Origin: an uncultured Bacilli bacterium
GTDB taxonomy: Bacteria; Bacillota_I; Bacilli_A; RF39; UBA660
Direction of reading: 5' to 3'
NCBI GenBank assembly: GCA_949425635.1
Contig: CASPWD010000001.1
Coordinates: 1 to 64,000, forward strand
DNA length: 64,000 nt
Made by a program: the position numbers and the translations under genes. The notes under the pieces were generated by a model. That model saw only the letters and a list, made by a program, of their open reading frames with translations, searched no databases and was not told where the DNA came from. This document shows positions 8,684-17,033 of the stretch, piece after piece. Numbering within the stretch: position 1 is the first letter of the stretch; every line of letters begins with the position of its first letter.

Positions 8684-9412
8684 CTACCAAGTACCATAAT
8701 AAAAAATTATTTCTTTAGTATTATAATTAATAGCATAATGCTTATCTCCACCATGATTACAATAGCCAGAATCATCACAAGTTGCATAAATTTGATATTT
8801 TACAAAGTCATCACTTAAACCATTTTCATAAGGAGTATCATAATAATATCGATTACCGAGTATATTAACTACTTCCTCATCAACATAATCCTTTAATTCA
8901 TCATACTTCTTTATATAATTTTGAATCTCTTCTTCATCAGTCTTATAATACAAAATTAAATAAGTACCACCTTGTAAAAATCCCATCGTATAATACATCT
9001 GAACATCATAAGCATTTTCAGGAATCTTCTTAGGCAAATATTTTTCATTAACTCTTAATCTTTCATATTTACTAACATCATTAGTTGGATACTCATCTAT
9101 AATATAAGATAAAGAAAACGTCAAAATAAGTGCTATATGAAACATAAAGAAAGGAATTAATAATAAAGCAGAAATAACATCAGTCAAAATCCTTACCCAT
9201 TTCTTTTTTTTGAACTCAACTCGAGCTATAAATAAAAAGAAACTTATAAAAAAAGGTAAAAAACTTATTCCCAAAAGAGACAAATTAAAATAACTATCAT
9301 GAACACATGCACCTAACAAAAATATAGGAACTAATAAATTAACTACCATTAATCCAAATTGAAAAGGATCTATATTATAAAATTGACCTATTATATTTAA
9401 AATTTTCTTCAT
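8684..9412 (-). CDS. Membrane protein, paralogue of its upstream neighbour
   Basis: 242 aa from ATG at 9412 (in-frame GTG at 9436 is an alternative). Three hydrophobic helices are followed by an extracytoplasmic domain. The C-terminus carries the signature CDDSGYCNHGGDKH and ends FYYGTW; the gene just upstream ends with CDGSGYCNHGEDAH and FYYSYW. The two also share a QGGT motif and a similar order of helices, so they arose by tandem duplication. The Cys/His/Asp cluster might bind a metal or form a disulphide. Function unknown. Confidence 0.65.
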   Translation of the reverse strand: MKKILNIIGQFYNIDPFQFGLMVVNLLVPIFLLGACVHDSYFNLSLLGISFLPFFISFFLFIARVEFKKKKWVRILTDVISALLLIPFFMFHIALILTFSLSYIIDEYPTNDVSKYERLRVNEKYLPKKIPENAYDVQMYYTMGFLQGGTYLILYYKTDEEEIQNYIKKYDELKDYVDEEVVNILGNRYYYDTPYENGLSDDFVKYQIYATCDDSGYCNHGGDKHYAINYNTKEIIFYYGTW

Positions 9413-9439
9413 ATGTCTCACTTTCTTGCTTCTCACATT

Positions 9440-10183
9440 CTACCAATAACTATAATAAAAAGTAATTTCATTTGATTTCTCTCGTATCGATACATGAGCA
9501 TCTTCTCCATGATTACAATACCCCGAACCATCACACCTAGCTCTTAAATAATAAATTTTATAGCTTTCCAAATTATGAGAGCCATCCTCACAACTAGATT
9601 GTATTAACTTTAAAGTATCCTCATCTACAAAAATCTCTCTACTCTCAAGCTTATCTTTATACTCAGTTATTGTTTTATCATCTACTTGGACTTCTAATAG
9701 AAAAGTAGTCCCTCCCTGTAAAATTCCTTCCTGATAATAAAATCTATTAAATTTAATAGTATCACTTTGCTTTTTAGGCAAAAACTCTCCTATAATAGAA
9801 TCATCAAAGACTCTATAAGCTCTCCAATACTCATTAAAATCACTTATCGGATAATCATTCACTACTGAAAAAAGAGAACAAATAAAAGCCATCATAAATT
9901 GAAAAATAATAAAAGGAAGAATAAAAAATAAAGTGACAACATTGTAAAATATTTTCGACATTTTATCTTTACAACGCAAATACTGTTCAATAAAATACAG
10001 ACTTCCATAAAAAGGAAGAAAACAAATCAAAGAAAGTATTGATGTAAAAAGACTTACTCCAAAGAAACCATAATAGAATAATAATGAAATCAATAAATTA
10101 AAAACACTAAAAATAAATTGTAATGGTGCTCGACGAAGTAAAAACAAAAGTTTTGCGAAATAATTATTTATTTTCTTTTTCAT
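9440..10183 (-). CDS. Membrane protein with CDGSGYCNHG signature
   Basis: 247 aa, first of the two tandem paralogues. Three or four hydrophobic helices (about residues 10-110), then an extracytoplasmic domain with the QGGT segment near 155-158 and the Cys/His signature near the C-terminus. Its start overlaps the end of the XRE repressor gene by 20 bases, and GGAGAT inside that gene serves as ribosome site, so the repressor and this protein are translationally coupled. No family recognised. Confidence 0.65.
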   Translation of the reverse strand: MKKKINNYFAKLLFLLRRAPLQFIFSVFNLLISLLFYYGFFGVSLFTSILSLICFLPFYGSLYFIEQYLRCKDKMSKIFYNVVTLFFILPFIIFQFMMAFICSLFSVVNDYPISDFNEYWRAYRVFDDSIIGEFLPKKQSDTIKFNRFYYQEGILQGGTTFLLEVQVDDKTITEYKDKLESREIFVDEDTLKLIQSSCEDGSHNLESYKIYYLRARCDGSGYCNHGEDAHVSIREKSNEITFYYSYW

Positions 10184-10376
10184 AAGCCAAAATATCTCCT
10201 GGCGTACATTCTAAAACTTCACAAATTTTGTCTAACGTCGAAAAACGTATTGCTTTTCCTTTATTCGTCTTTAATATAGAAAGATTCGCTTGTGTAATTC
10301 CTAACTTTTCTGATAACTCTTGTGATGACATTTTTCTTTTCGCCATCATAACATCTAAATTGACAATAATTGACAT
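10164..10376 (-). CDS. YozG-like XRE/Cro helix-turn-helix repressor
   Basis: 70 aa, almost entirely one HTH domain (about residues 8-62) with SQELSEKLGITQANLS as turn and recognition region, and the typical ending TLDKICEVLECTPGDIL. Small regulators of this type are regularly encoded next to DUF2975 membrane proteins, as here (gap of 11 bases). The pair is thought to act as a membrane-linked transcription switch, though the signal is unknown. AGGAGGT lies upstream of ATG. Confidence 0.85.
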   Translation of the reverse strand: MSIIVNLDVMMAKRKMSSQELSEKLGITQANLSILKTNKGKAIRFSTLDKICEVLECTPGDILAYEKENK

Positions 10377-10387
10377 AAACCGACCTC

Positions 10388-10855
10388 CTATATTGTTAAC
10401 TCATTTTCTTCTTTGTAAACAATAGCTTCACTAAATAATTCTTTTAAAATATATAAAGCTATACCCACTCCAAAGAAAAGTATAGTAATAAAGCCTAAAG
10501 CCACTTGTAATTGCAATGTGTAATAACTGTAAACAAACACTGTTAGTAACAATGCAATTCCTGTAAATACAGATATTATAAATGAAGCAATCATTCCATA
10601 TTTCATTCTTAGAATATTTTCTTCACAAAAAGGATTACCAAGCTTTAATGAATCAAACAATCCTATAAATTGCCATATCAAAGACAAAAAAGCAATTCCA
10701 CAAGGATAAATACATCCAATGAATAAATTAAAATGAATCCCCAATACTTTAACTATAAAATACAATCCTAATAGGAAAACAATTCCTAAAACAAAGCAAC
10801 ATTGTAATAATACTTTTAAAAAACCTCCTATTCCTTTCGTACCTCTAATTTGCAT
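10388..10855 (-). CDS. DUF2975 family membrane protein
   Basis: 155 aa with four hydrophobic helices. The loop DSLKLGNPFCEENILRMKYG after helix two is the hallmark of DUF2975 proteins (conserved G-x-PF). ATG at 10855 is chosen because GGAGG lies 8 bases upstream; the ATG at 10870 overlaps that site. First gene of the operon, followed by its usual YozG-like partner. Likely modulates that repressor. Confidence 0.8.
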   Translation of the reverse strand: MQIRGTKGIGGFLKVLLQCCFVLGIVFLLGLYFIVKVLGIHFNLFIGCIYPCGIAFLSLIWQFIGLFDSLKLGNPFCEENILRMKYGMIASFIISVFTGIALLLTVFVYSYYTLQLQVALGFITILFFGVGIALYILKELFSEAIVYKEENELTI

Positions 10856-11013
10856 ATACATCGCCTCCATGCCTTTATATTATCACAAAATTATTTTATT
10901 TCAATATTTATTTATCGTTTTTCGATAAATAATGTAAATTGACACTTTTTATCTTTTTTATAACAATATATAAGATTTTCGTGTATAATATTATTCTGAA
11001 AGAAGGTACACAT

Positions 11014-11910
11014 ATGGAATTACATTTTACTGGTCGTGGAGCTATGCTTAATCCAAGCGAAGGAAATACAGCCGCTTACTTTGAAGATGACCAAAACTTT
11101 TTCTTAATCGATTGTGGCGAAGATGTTGCCAGCAAACTAATAGAAATGGGAAAACTAAATCAAGATAAAAACTACTACTTATTTATAACTCATACTCACG
11201 GAGATCATATTGGTAGTATTGGAACTTTAATTCAATATCTATACTACGTCAAAGGGCATCGCTTAAATATCGTCTTTGGACCTAATATGACTTATGCTGA
11301 AAACATTCTAGGTATTTTAGAACTTATGGGAGTAACATCAGAAACATATAACATCGTTAACACACGTATGTTAGAAAATCGTTCTCCTCTATTCAATAAA
11401 ATCAGTTACACAGAAAGTAATCATGGTATGACTCCATTAAAATCATGTGGTCTAACAATTGATACGCCAGAAGGAAACATTCTATATACTGGAGATATCG
11501 CTGATCCAAGAATCATTACTAACTTCTTTTCAGCAAACTTTCCTGATACAATTGACAAAATATATGTTGATACAAGTTTAAACGAAAGCCCAGTCCATAT
11601 GTCTTTAGAAACATTAAAGAGAATAATTCCTATCGGTTTAAGACATAAAGTTTATTGCATGCACATCAATCATCCTGATTTAATAACCGAAATTCCTAAA
11701 TGGGGATTTAATCTAGTAGATTCAAGTACTCTTAATTTACTTTCAAGAGATATAAATACTTTAAATGAAGATGAACTAAGAACTCTAGAAAATGAACTAA
11801 AAAATAGATTATCTGAAGTAGAAAAGCTTCAAGAAAATAATAATCAAAAAAAATTAACAAAGCAAATTAATCACGAAATACAAAAAAGAGCTTATGACCA
11901 ACAATCATAA
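11014..11910 (+). CDS. MBL-fold metal-dependent hydrolase (RNase Z-like)
   Basis: 298 aa from ATG at 11014 (GAAGG upstream); the open frame extends 25 codons further with no ribosome site. Zinc motif THTHGDH (about 59-65), a further conserved His in ESNHGM, Asp in YTGDIAD and a final His in MHINHPD make a complete metallo-beta-lactamase site. The layout (LHFTGRGAM...GNTAAYF) resembles RNase Z/ArsA-like nucleic-acid or phosphodiester hydrolases. An atypical C-terminal 50-residue charged coiled coil follows the catalytic domain. Monocistronic; the substrate is not deducible. Confidence 0.75.
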   Translation: MELHFTGRGAMLNPSEGNTAAYFEDDQNFFLIDCGEDVASKLIEMGKLNQDKNYYLFITHTHGDHIGSIGTLIQYLYYVKGHRLNIVFGPNMTYAENILGILELMGVTSETYNIVNTRMLENRSPLFNKISYTESNHGMTPLKSCGLTIDTPEGNILYTGDIADPRIITNFFSANFPDTIDKIYVDTSLNESPVHMSLETLKRIIPIGLRHKVYCMHINHPDLITEIPKWGFNLVDSSTLNLLSRDINTLNEDELRTLENELKNRLSEVEKLQENNNQKKLTKQINHEIQKRAYDQQS

Positions 11911-11919
11911 ACTCTTTTC
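11884..11919 (+). terminator. Terminator shared by convergent genes
   Basis: AAAAGAG and TTATGA pair with TCATAA and CTCTTTT around a short loop, with one mismatch. It overlaps the 3' end of the MBL gene and probably works in both directions. Confidence 0.6.
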
Positions 11920-11931
11920 ATTTTATCTAAA

Positions 11932-13050
11932 TTAACTATTTATTGTTTTATTTAAAATTTTAGGTGATTCTTCAGGTGTTCCAGTTGACTTAGAATTCTT
12001 AAGCTCTTCTAAATAAGACATTCTCTCTTCATGCATTTTAGCTAAATATTCTCTTAATTCCTCTACTTCTTCATCACTCATTTGCATCTCTGGTGTAACC
12101 TTGCCATACTTATCTACAGAATCTTTATGGGCTTGATAATATTCATACAATCTTATTTTCAACCAAGCACTCATATGCTCTTCACCTGCAGGTTTCATTC
12201 TTGCTAACTTCTCACCAGCAAAAGGCCATATTGGTTCATAAGTATTTCTAAAAGCTGAACGCATTACACTCTCGCGCCAGTCATCAGAATTAACTTCAAT
12301 CCCTTCTTCAATCGTCTCACTATCCATATTAATAGCTCTTAAAGTTCTATAAATACCTAATCTAAATCCAATATCACGATTCTCATCGAAATTAATTAAA
12401 TCTCCACTGAACTCCTCAGACACTAACCAGCCGTCTCCACCACTCATCATCCAGCCAATCTGCCATTTAACAATCACTTGTTCATAATTATGCCTTTGCT
12501 CTTTAAAAAACGTTGATGTCTTAACATAATTATAAATGGACCCAAAGAAAACATCTTGTAATTCTGGAGTACGTTGTAACCTCATAGCTAACCACTTATC
12601 ATCACTTAAATGTTGTATTAAAGAATTATCATCTTTTCTAAATTCTGATGAACTCCAACATCCACTCTTAGGAAAAATGCTTAAAGTAGCTTTTCTTAAT
12701 CTTTCATCCAAATCACTAATATTTGCAGTATCATCTAACTTCTTGTTCAATCTTTTTTCATATTGTACTATTGCATAATCCATATTAATTTGAATCGTTT
12801 TTCTTAAAATATCATCCCTTGTTAACTTTAAAGATTCACCTGTTGTATAATTGCGTACCGCAAGCAATGAATAATAGTTAGCTAAAGGTTCAACATCATT
12901 CTCATCAGGAACAACCAATTTTTTACCATTTAATACTTCTACAAAAACATTATCTTTTAAAGTACTATATCCAATATAAAAATGTGTAACACCATTTTCA
13001 CTTACTTTTATAACACTTAAACTATGTACATCATATTTTCTATTTAACAT
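11932..13050 (-). CDS. Hypothetical protein, 372 aa
   Basis: Soluble protein without TM helices. The N-terminal 75 residues look like a small beta-rich domain; the centre is mixed with many Trp and Arg; the end has a charged helix (EEVEELREYLAKMHEERMSY) and a Ser/Thr/Pro tail. Start ATG at 13050 is 7 bases after GGAGGT; the upstream ATG at 13065 precedes that site. I recognise no family. It is transcribed alone, divergent from the cold-shock gene. Confidence 0.65.
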   Translation of the reverse strand: MLNRKYDVHSLSVIKVSENGVTHFYIGYSTLKDNVFVEVLNGKKLVVPDENDVEPLANYYSLLAVRNYTTGESLKLTRDDILRKTIQINMDYAIVQYEKRLNKKLDDTANISDLDERLRKATLSIFPKSGCWSSSEFRKDDNSLIQHLSDDKWLAMRLQRTPELQDVFFGSIYNYVKTSTFFKEQRHNYEQVIVKWQIGWMMSGGDGWLVSEEFSGDLINFDENRDIGFRLGIYRTLRAINMDSETIEEGIEVNSDDWRESVMRSAFRNTYEPIWPFAGEKLARMKPAGEEHMSAWLKIRLYEYYQAHKDSVDKYGKVTPEMQMSDEEVEELREYLAKMHEERMSYLEELKNSKSTGTPEESPKILNKTINS

Positions 13051-13220
13051 AATATGTACCTCCATAACTTAATTTTAACACACAAACAATAAAAATAAGC
13101 AGTTATTCTTTACTTTATTCAATAATCATGTTATTGTAAGGATGTATTTCAAACAGATTTTATATTATCTTCTTATATTTAATTATTGTCTATTTAGGAA
13201 TATTAAGTTAGGAGGATAGT

Positions 13221-13436
13221 ATGAACACAGGAATAGTAAAATTCTTTAATAGTGAAAAAGGTTTCGGATTTATAACTGATAACGCTACTAAAAAAGATAT
13301 ATTTGTACATTTTTCTGCAATTAAAGCAGATGGCTATAAAAGTCTTGAAGATGGTCAAAAAGTTTCTTACAATATAGAACCAGATCCAAAAGATTCAAAA
13401 AAATCAAGAGCTACAAATGTTACAATAATAAAATAA
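13221..13436 (+). CDS. csp: Cold-shock domain protein
   Basis: 71 aa, a single OB-fold cold-shock domain with RNP1 KGFGFI (13-18) and RNP2 DIFVHF (26-31). These proteins bind single-stranded RNA or DNA and act as RNA chaperones. The ribosome site AGGAGG is perfect. The 155-base gap upstream, shared with the divergent 372-aa gene, probably holds a 5' leader, but I found no clear cold-box. Slightly longer than CspA (about 67 aa) because of an insertion with Ser/Lys near residue 60. Confidence 0.93.
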   Translation: MNTGIVKFFNSEKGFGFITDNATKKDIFVHFSAIKADGYKSLEDGQKVSYNIEPDPKDSKKSRATNVTIIK

Positions 13437-13440
13437 TTAG

Positions 13441-13480
13441 AAAAGAGCACTAACATTATCGTTAATACTCTTTTTATTTT
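13441..13480 (+). terminator. Terminator between csp and the convergent NTase-like gene
   Basis: Hairpin arms 13441-13454 and 13461-13474 with a 6-base loop, followed by Ts on the plus strand. On the minus strand the two imperfect positions become G-U pairs, so it probably serves both genes. Confidence 0.65.
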
Positions 13481-13947
13481 GTCTTATTTATTTTTTCTTT
13501 AATCTTATTAATTGTCTCTATTTTATCAGCATTTTCATATTCTACCAATTCTTGCTGTAAACTTAAAACAGGTATATCAACACCTTTATAATTAATCATA
13601 TAAATATCATGTAAATGATTTTCTATTGACCAATCTCCATTCTGTAATTTATATTGAAATTCTCCCATTACTTCAACTTTATTATCATCTATAATATAAG
13701 TTCCAAAATATGATTTGTATTTTTCAGTACTAGAATATTCCATCTTAACTACATTATATTCTTTTAACAACTCATCTAACCTTAAGGCTCCTTCTTTATC
13801 TGTTACAATATCAATATCATGTACTTCAATATCTACTCCTTGTAATGCTAAAGAGGTACTACCACTTAAAATAACTGGATAATTTCTACCTTTAACTAAA
13901 TCTAATATTTTTATAAAAGTTTCCATATTTTTTTCTAGAATATTCAT
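13474..13947 (-). CDS. Nucleotidyltransferase-fold protein (MNT/AadK-like)
   Basis: 157 aa. The segment LSGSTSLALQGVDIEVHDIDIVTD (about residues 27-50) has the GS...DxD pattern of Pol-beta-type nucleotidyltransferases, and VEVMGEF supplies a further acidic position. Such domains appear in antibiotic-modifying enzymes, nucleotidyl-transfer antitoxins and AbiE-type systems. The partner here is a small membrane protein, not HEPN or AbiEi. Start overlaps the upstream gene as ATGA with GGAGGT before it. Confidence 0.65.
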   Translation of the reverse strand: MNILEKNMETFIKILDLVKGRNYPVILSGSTSLALQGVDIEVHDIDIVTDKEGALRLDELLKEYNVVKMEYSSTEKYKSYFGTYIIDDNKVEVMGEFQYKLQNGDWSIENHLHDIYMINYKGVDIPVLSLQQELVEYENADKIETINKIKEKINKTK

Positions 13948-14255
13948 AATAATACCTCCGTATAAAACATTAATATAAAAATTAAAGATAAAATAAGTCC
14001 TATGATAATACCAGCTACTTTACGACTACATTCTTTTAAAACAAAGTTTAAACAAACAAAAAGAAAAGTAAAACCACAAACAAAAGCATTTTTTTGTATT
14101 AAATAGTAGAAAAACAATAATATACCTGGTAAACACAATGAAAATTTTAATTTTTTTATTACACCCTTTTTATCATCGAAAAGACATAATACAAGTATTA
14201 TCATTGGAATTATCGTAAACGATACTAATAAAATTTCTTTTTCTAATTCTGACAT
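13944..14255 (-). CDS. Small membrane protein, paralogue of the next gene
   Basis: 103 aa, four hydrophobic helices. The loop LFDDKKGVIKKLKFSLCLPG matches LFKDEKGIIKKVKFFLMLP in the gene just upstream, so the two are tandem duplicates. Its stop overlaps the start of the NTase-like gene (ATGA), which suggests translational coupling. Unknown function. Confidence 0.55.
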   Translation of the reverse strand: MSELEKEILLVSFTIIPMIILVLCLFDDKKGVIKKLKFSLCLPGILLFFYYLIQKNAFVCGFTFLFVCLNFVLKECSRKVAGIIIGLILSLIFILMFYTEVLL

Positions 14256-14275
14256 AAAAACTCCTTAATACAAAT

Positions 14276-14599
14276 TTATATTGCAAAAAGCAAAAACAAT
14301 ATTATTGATAATAAAATAAACCCTATTATAACTATTGCCCACTTTCGATTACAAAAAAACAATAACGAATCAATAAAACCAAACAAAAAATATTCTTCAA
14401 AAAACACAAATTCTTTAAGTGAAATATTTCCAAATAATAGTTTAAGCAAATAAAAAATAAATAATAAATCTATTGGAAGCATTAAAAAAAACTTAACTTT
14501 TTTTATTATCCCCTTTTCGTCTTTAAATAAAGATAAAATAATAAGTATTATTGTAACTATAATTCCTATAAAAAATAATACCATATAATCATTTATCAT
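14276..14599 (-). CDS. Small membrane protein
   Basis: 108 aa from ATG at 14599 (AGAGAG site upstream). The open frame extends to 14692, but that longer start would overlap the glycosylase gene and lacks a site. Four hydrophobic helices, same loop as its paralogue at 13944. Confidence 0.5.
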   Translation of the reverse strand: MINDYMVLFFIGIIVTIILIILSLFKDEKGIIKKVKFFLMLPIDLLFIFYLLKLLFGNISLKEFVFFEEYFLFGFIDSLLFFCNRKWAIVIIGFILLSIILFLLFAI

Positions 14600-14636
14600 A
14601 TAAATATCATCTCTCTTATCATAATTATAACAATAA

Positions 14637-15131
14637 CTATATATTTGTAAAATACAATATTTGACTATATTCAGTAAATAATTTATCTTCAATCCCTTTT
14701 GGACAATTAGCAGGTGATGGACTAGGTAAACAAATTGCTTCTATCTTAGTTTTAGGATATATCAATTTCATATACAAATCATAAGCTTTCTTCCCTGTTG
14801 TAAATATTTTTTCTATTTTAGAATTATTTAATATTTCATCTAAATCATTAGGTATAGGATTCTTTATTGAGCTATCACTAGATGCTTCTATATCGCATGA
14901 TTTCAATACATCAAATAAAGCTATTTTATGTCTAATTAAAAAATCTTTTCTCTCATCATTAGATATACCTATTTCTTCTTCATAAACTTTTGATAAAGTT
15001 TTCCAAAATCTGTTCTGTGGATGTGCATAATAAAAGTCATTCTCTCTAGACTTAACTGAAGGCATTGTTCCCAATACTAATACTTTCGAATTTTCATCAT
15101 AAATCGGTTTTAATGGATGCAAAATTTTCAT
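14637..15131 (-). CDS. Hypoxanthine-DNA glycosylase family protein (UDG superfamily family 6)
   Basis: 164 aa. The N-terminal block LGTMPSVKSRENDFYYAHPQNRFW (about 20-43) and the C-terminal LPSPSPAN are the signature of DNA-deoxyinosine glycosylases, which remove hypoxanthine arising from adenine deamination. Length is normal for the family. Upstream GGAG is 10 bases from ATG. It is followed by the small membrane genes, which seem unrelated in function. Confidence 0.85.
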   Translation of the reverse strand: MKILHPLKPIYDENSKVLVLGTMPSVKSRENDFYYAHPQNRFWKTLSKVYEEEIGISNDERKDFLIRHKIALFDVLKSCDIEASSDSSIKNPIPNDLDEILNNSKIEKIFTTGKKAYDLYMKLIYPKTKIEAICLPSPSPANCPKGIEDKLFTEYSQILYFTNI

Positions 15132-15235
15132 TACTTAATCACTCCAAACAATTTAAGTTATTATATCATTCATTCTCCCCTATAAACTAAAAATAATACA
15201 TGATTGTCCAACAAAAATCTCATATACCTTTTTGT

Positions 15236-15271
15236 GTCCTGTTTTTAAATATCCATATTTTATATTATAAT
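15236..15271 (+). promoter_or_regulatory. Promoter/operator of XRE regulator A
   Basis: GTCCTGTTTTTA at 15236-15247 and TATAAT at 15266-15271, 30 bases apart from start to start. The same two elements at identical spacing precede the paralogous gene at 16188, suggesting a conserved operator overlapping the -35 region. Confidence 0.55.
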
Positions 15272-15290
15272 CGTAGAAAGGAGAATTGTT

Positions 15291-16058
15291 ATGAATCAAG
15301 AACGTATAGGTAAATTCATTGCTACTTTACGAAAAGAAAAGAAACTAACGCAAGAACAACTTGCAGAAAAATTAGGAGTTACTAGTAAAAGTATATCTCG
15401 TTGGGAGAACGGCAAATACATGCCTGATTTAAGTTTATTAAAACCACTTAGTGAAATATTAGGAGTAACAATAAATGAACTCATGAGTGGTGAAAGAATT
15501 GATGAAAAAAATTATCAAGAGCAATTTGAAAAAAATGTAGTAAATGCTATTTCAGATGTTGATAACTCGAATAAGGTATGGAATTTAATAACCTATATCA
15601 TTTATGGTATCATCGCTTTAATAGTCATCTTATTCATAGGAAATATTATTTTTACCAGTGTTGAATTCACTCAAAAATACGATGCTAATAATATGAAATT
15701 TGAAAAATATGAAGAAAATTCAAATAATACGCAATATATGTTTAAGACTACATATTCTGGTTGCATGAACAAAATTATTACGACTTATAAAGATAATAAT
15801 ACAGAAGTTGGAATTATTTTTGTCAATTTTACTAGAACTCTTGAACAATATACACAAGATAAACATTCATTTAAAAATGTTGATTTAACATTAGAAAAAT
15901 ATAGTTATGGACAAGGATTCTCTTTAAAAGATTCAAAAATACCATCAGAATTCAAAGTATACTATACAACTACTAGTTTCAAAAAAATTGCCAAAGCAAA
16001 CAACGATGAATTATTAAAAATAATTGAATCATCTAATCTCATATACGAAAGTGAATAA
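15291..16058 (+). CDS. Membrane-anchored XRE transcriptional regulator
   Basis: 255 aa. Residues 1-65 form a Cro/C1 HTH (KLTQEQLAEKLGVTSKSISRWENGKYMPD), followed by a charged linker, one TM helix (about 100-122) and an extracytoplasmic domain of about 130 residues that shares no known motif. The layout suggests a one-component sensor in which the outer domain tunes DNA binding at the membrane. AAAGGAG precedes ATG. A second copy, now interrupted, follows directly. Confidence 0.8.
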   Translation: MNQERIGKFIATLRKEKKLTQEQLAEKLGVTSKSISRWENGKYMPDLSLLKPLSEILGVTINELMSGERIDEKNYQEQFEKNVVNAISDVDNSNKVWNLITYIIYGIIALIVILFIGNIIFTSVEFTQKYDANNMKFEKYEENSNNTQYMFKTTYSGCMNKIITTYKDNNTEVGIIFVNFTRTLEQYTQDKHSFKNVDLTLEKYSYGQGFSLKDSKIPSEFKVYYTTTSFKKIAKANNDELLKIIESSNLIYESE

Positions 16059-16130
16059 TAGTAAAAAAGTTAATGCATAATCTTACATGTATTATCTTTT
16101 TTATTTTACTTTTTTAAACTCTCGCAACAC

Positions 16131-16166
16131 GTCCTGTTTTTATTTTATAAAGTTTTATATTATAAT
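16131..16166 (+). promoter_or_regulatory. Promoter/operator of XRE regulator B
   Basis: GTCCTGTTTTTA at 16131-16142 and TATAAT at 16161-16166 duplicate the layout upstream of regulator A. Confidence 0.55.
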
Positions 16167-16187
16167 CTTAGAAAGGAAGTAATTATC

Positions 16188-16991
16188 ATGGACCAGATAC
16201 GAATCGGCACATTCATCGCCAAATTAAGAAAAGAAAAAAAATTAACTCAAGAACAATTAGCAGAAAAACTAGGAGTCACAAGTAAAAGCATCTCACGTTG
16301 GGAGAATGGTGTATGTCTACCTGACTTTAGTTTACTTAAAAATTTATCAGATATATTAGGTGTTACCATCAACGAACTTATGAGTGGTGAAAAAATTAAA
16401 GATGAAAAATATCAAGAACGTTTCGAAGAAAATATTGTAAACGCTATATCAGATGTTGATAACTCAAATCAAAAACACAGATTATTTATAAATATAATAC
16501 TTGGCTCATGTATATTTATTATTATTTATATCGCTGGATACAATTTTTACAACTTCTATGAATTTACACAAGAATATAATGAAAATATGACTTTTGAAAA
16601 ATGACTAGAAACAGAAGAACTAAAAAATGATGACTATAATGAATATAACTACTCTATTTCAATCGAATCAAATAAATACTCAACTGGATTAACAAATCAC
16701 ATTATTACAACATACTATGAAAACGATAATAAATATGGAGTAATCTTCATTCAAAATAAAAAAACTCCTAAAGAGCTCCTAAGTAAAGAACCTATATTTT
16801 CAGCAACTGACTTAACGCAAAAAACAAATCATCATTCCATAATATCTTTAGAAGATTCAAATATTCCCAAACATTTCAAGGTCTACTATACAACTATAAA
16901 CTTTAAAGATATAGTTAATGCTGATGAAAATAACGATAACGATAAAATGCTAGAAATTATTGAACAATCAACCTTTATGTACGAAGAATAG
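16188..16991 (+). pseudogene. XRE regulator B, interrupted by an in-frame TGA
   Basis: Paralogue of the 15291 gene with the same HTH, linker, TM helix and start of the outer domain. The frame meets TGA at 16602-16604 after codon 138, yet continues open in the same frame for 129 more codons to TAG at 16989-16991. That downstream part still matches the outer domain of the neighbour (HIITTYYENDNKYGVIF against KIITTYKDNNTEVGIIF, and FKVYYTT in both). So it is one recent nonsense change, a read error, or readthrough. The next codons are CTA GAA. If TGA is obeyed, a 138-aa HTH-TM protein without sensor is made. Confidence 0.75.
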
Positions 16992-16997
16992 AAAACT

Positions 16998-17031
16998 AAA
17001 AGACAATACCTATCGCTGTATTGTCTCTTTT
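16998..17031 (+). terminator. Bidirectional terminator
   Basis: AGACAATAC/GTATTGTCT stem (17001-17009/17018-17026) with A/T tracts on both sides, between the convergent XRE and RibD-like genes. Confidence 0.75.
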
Positions 17032-17033
17032 AA

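Noticed and set aside
10939-11013. N-terminal TM extension of the MBL-fold protein
   Set aside because: The extension has no ribosome site and the MBL fold starts cleanly at the ATG at 11014, which has GAAGG.
13474-14255. MNT-HEPN or AbiE toxin-antitoxin pair
   Set aside because: The partner is a four-helix membrane protein and shows no HEPN RX4-6H motif or AbiEi HTH.
16602-16604. TGA read as tryptophan (Mycoplasma code)
   Set aside because: TGA ends other genes in the window (Ku, the 103-aa membrane protein, the 820-aa repeat protein) with overlapping ATGA starts, and tryptophan is encoded by TGG throughout.
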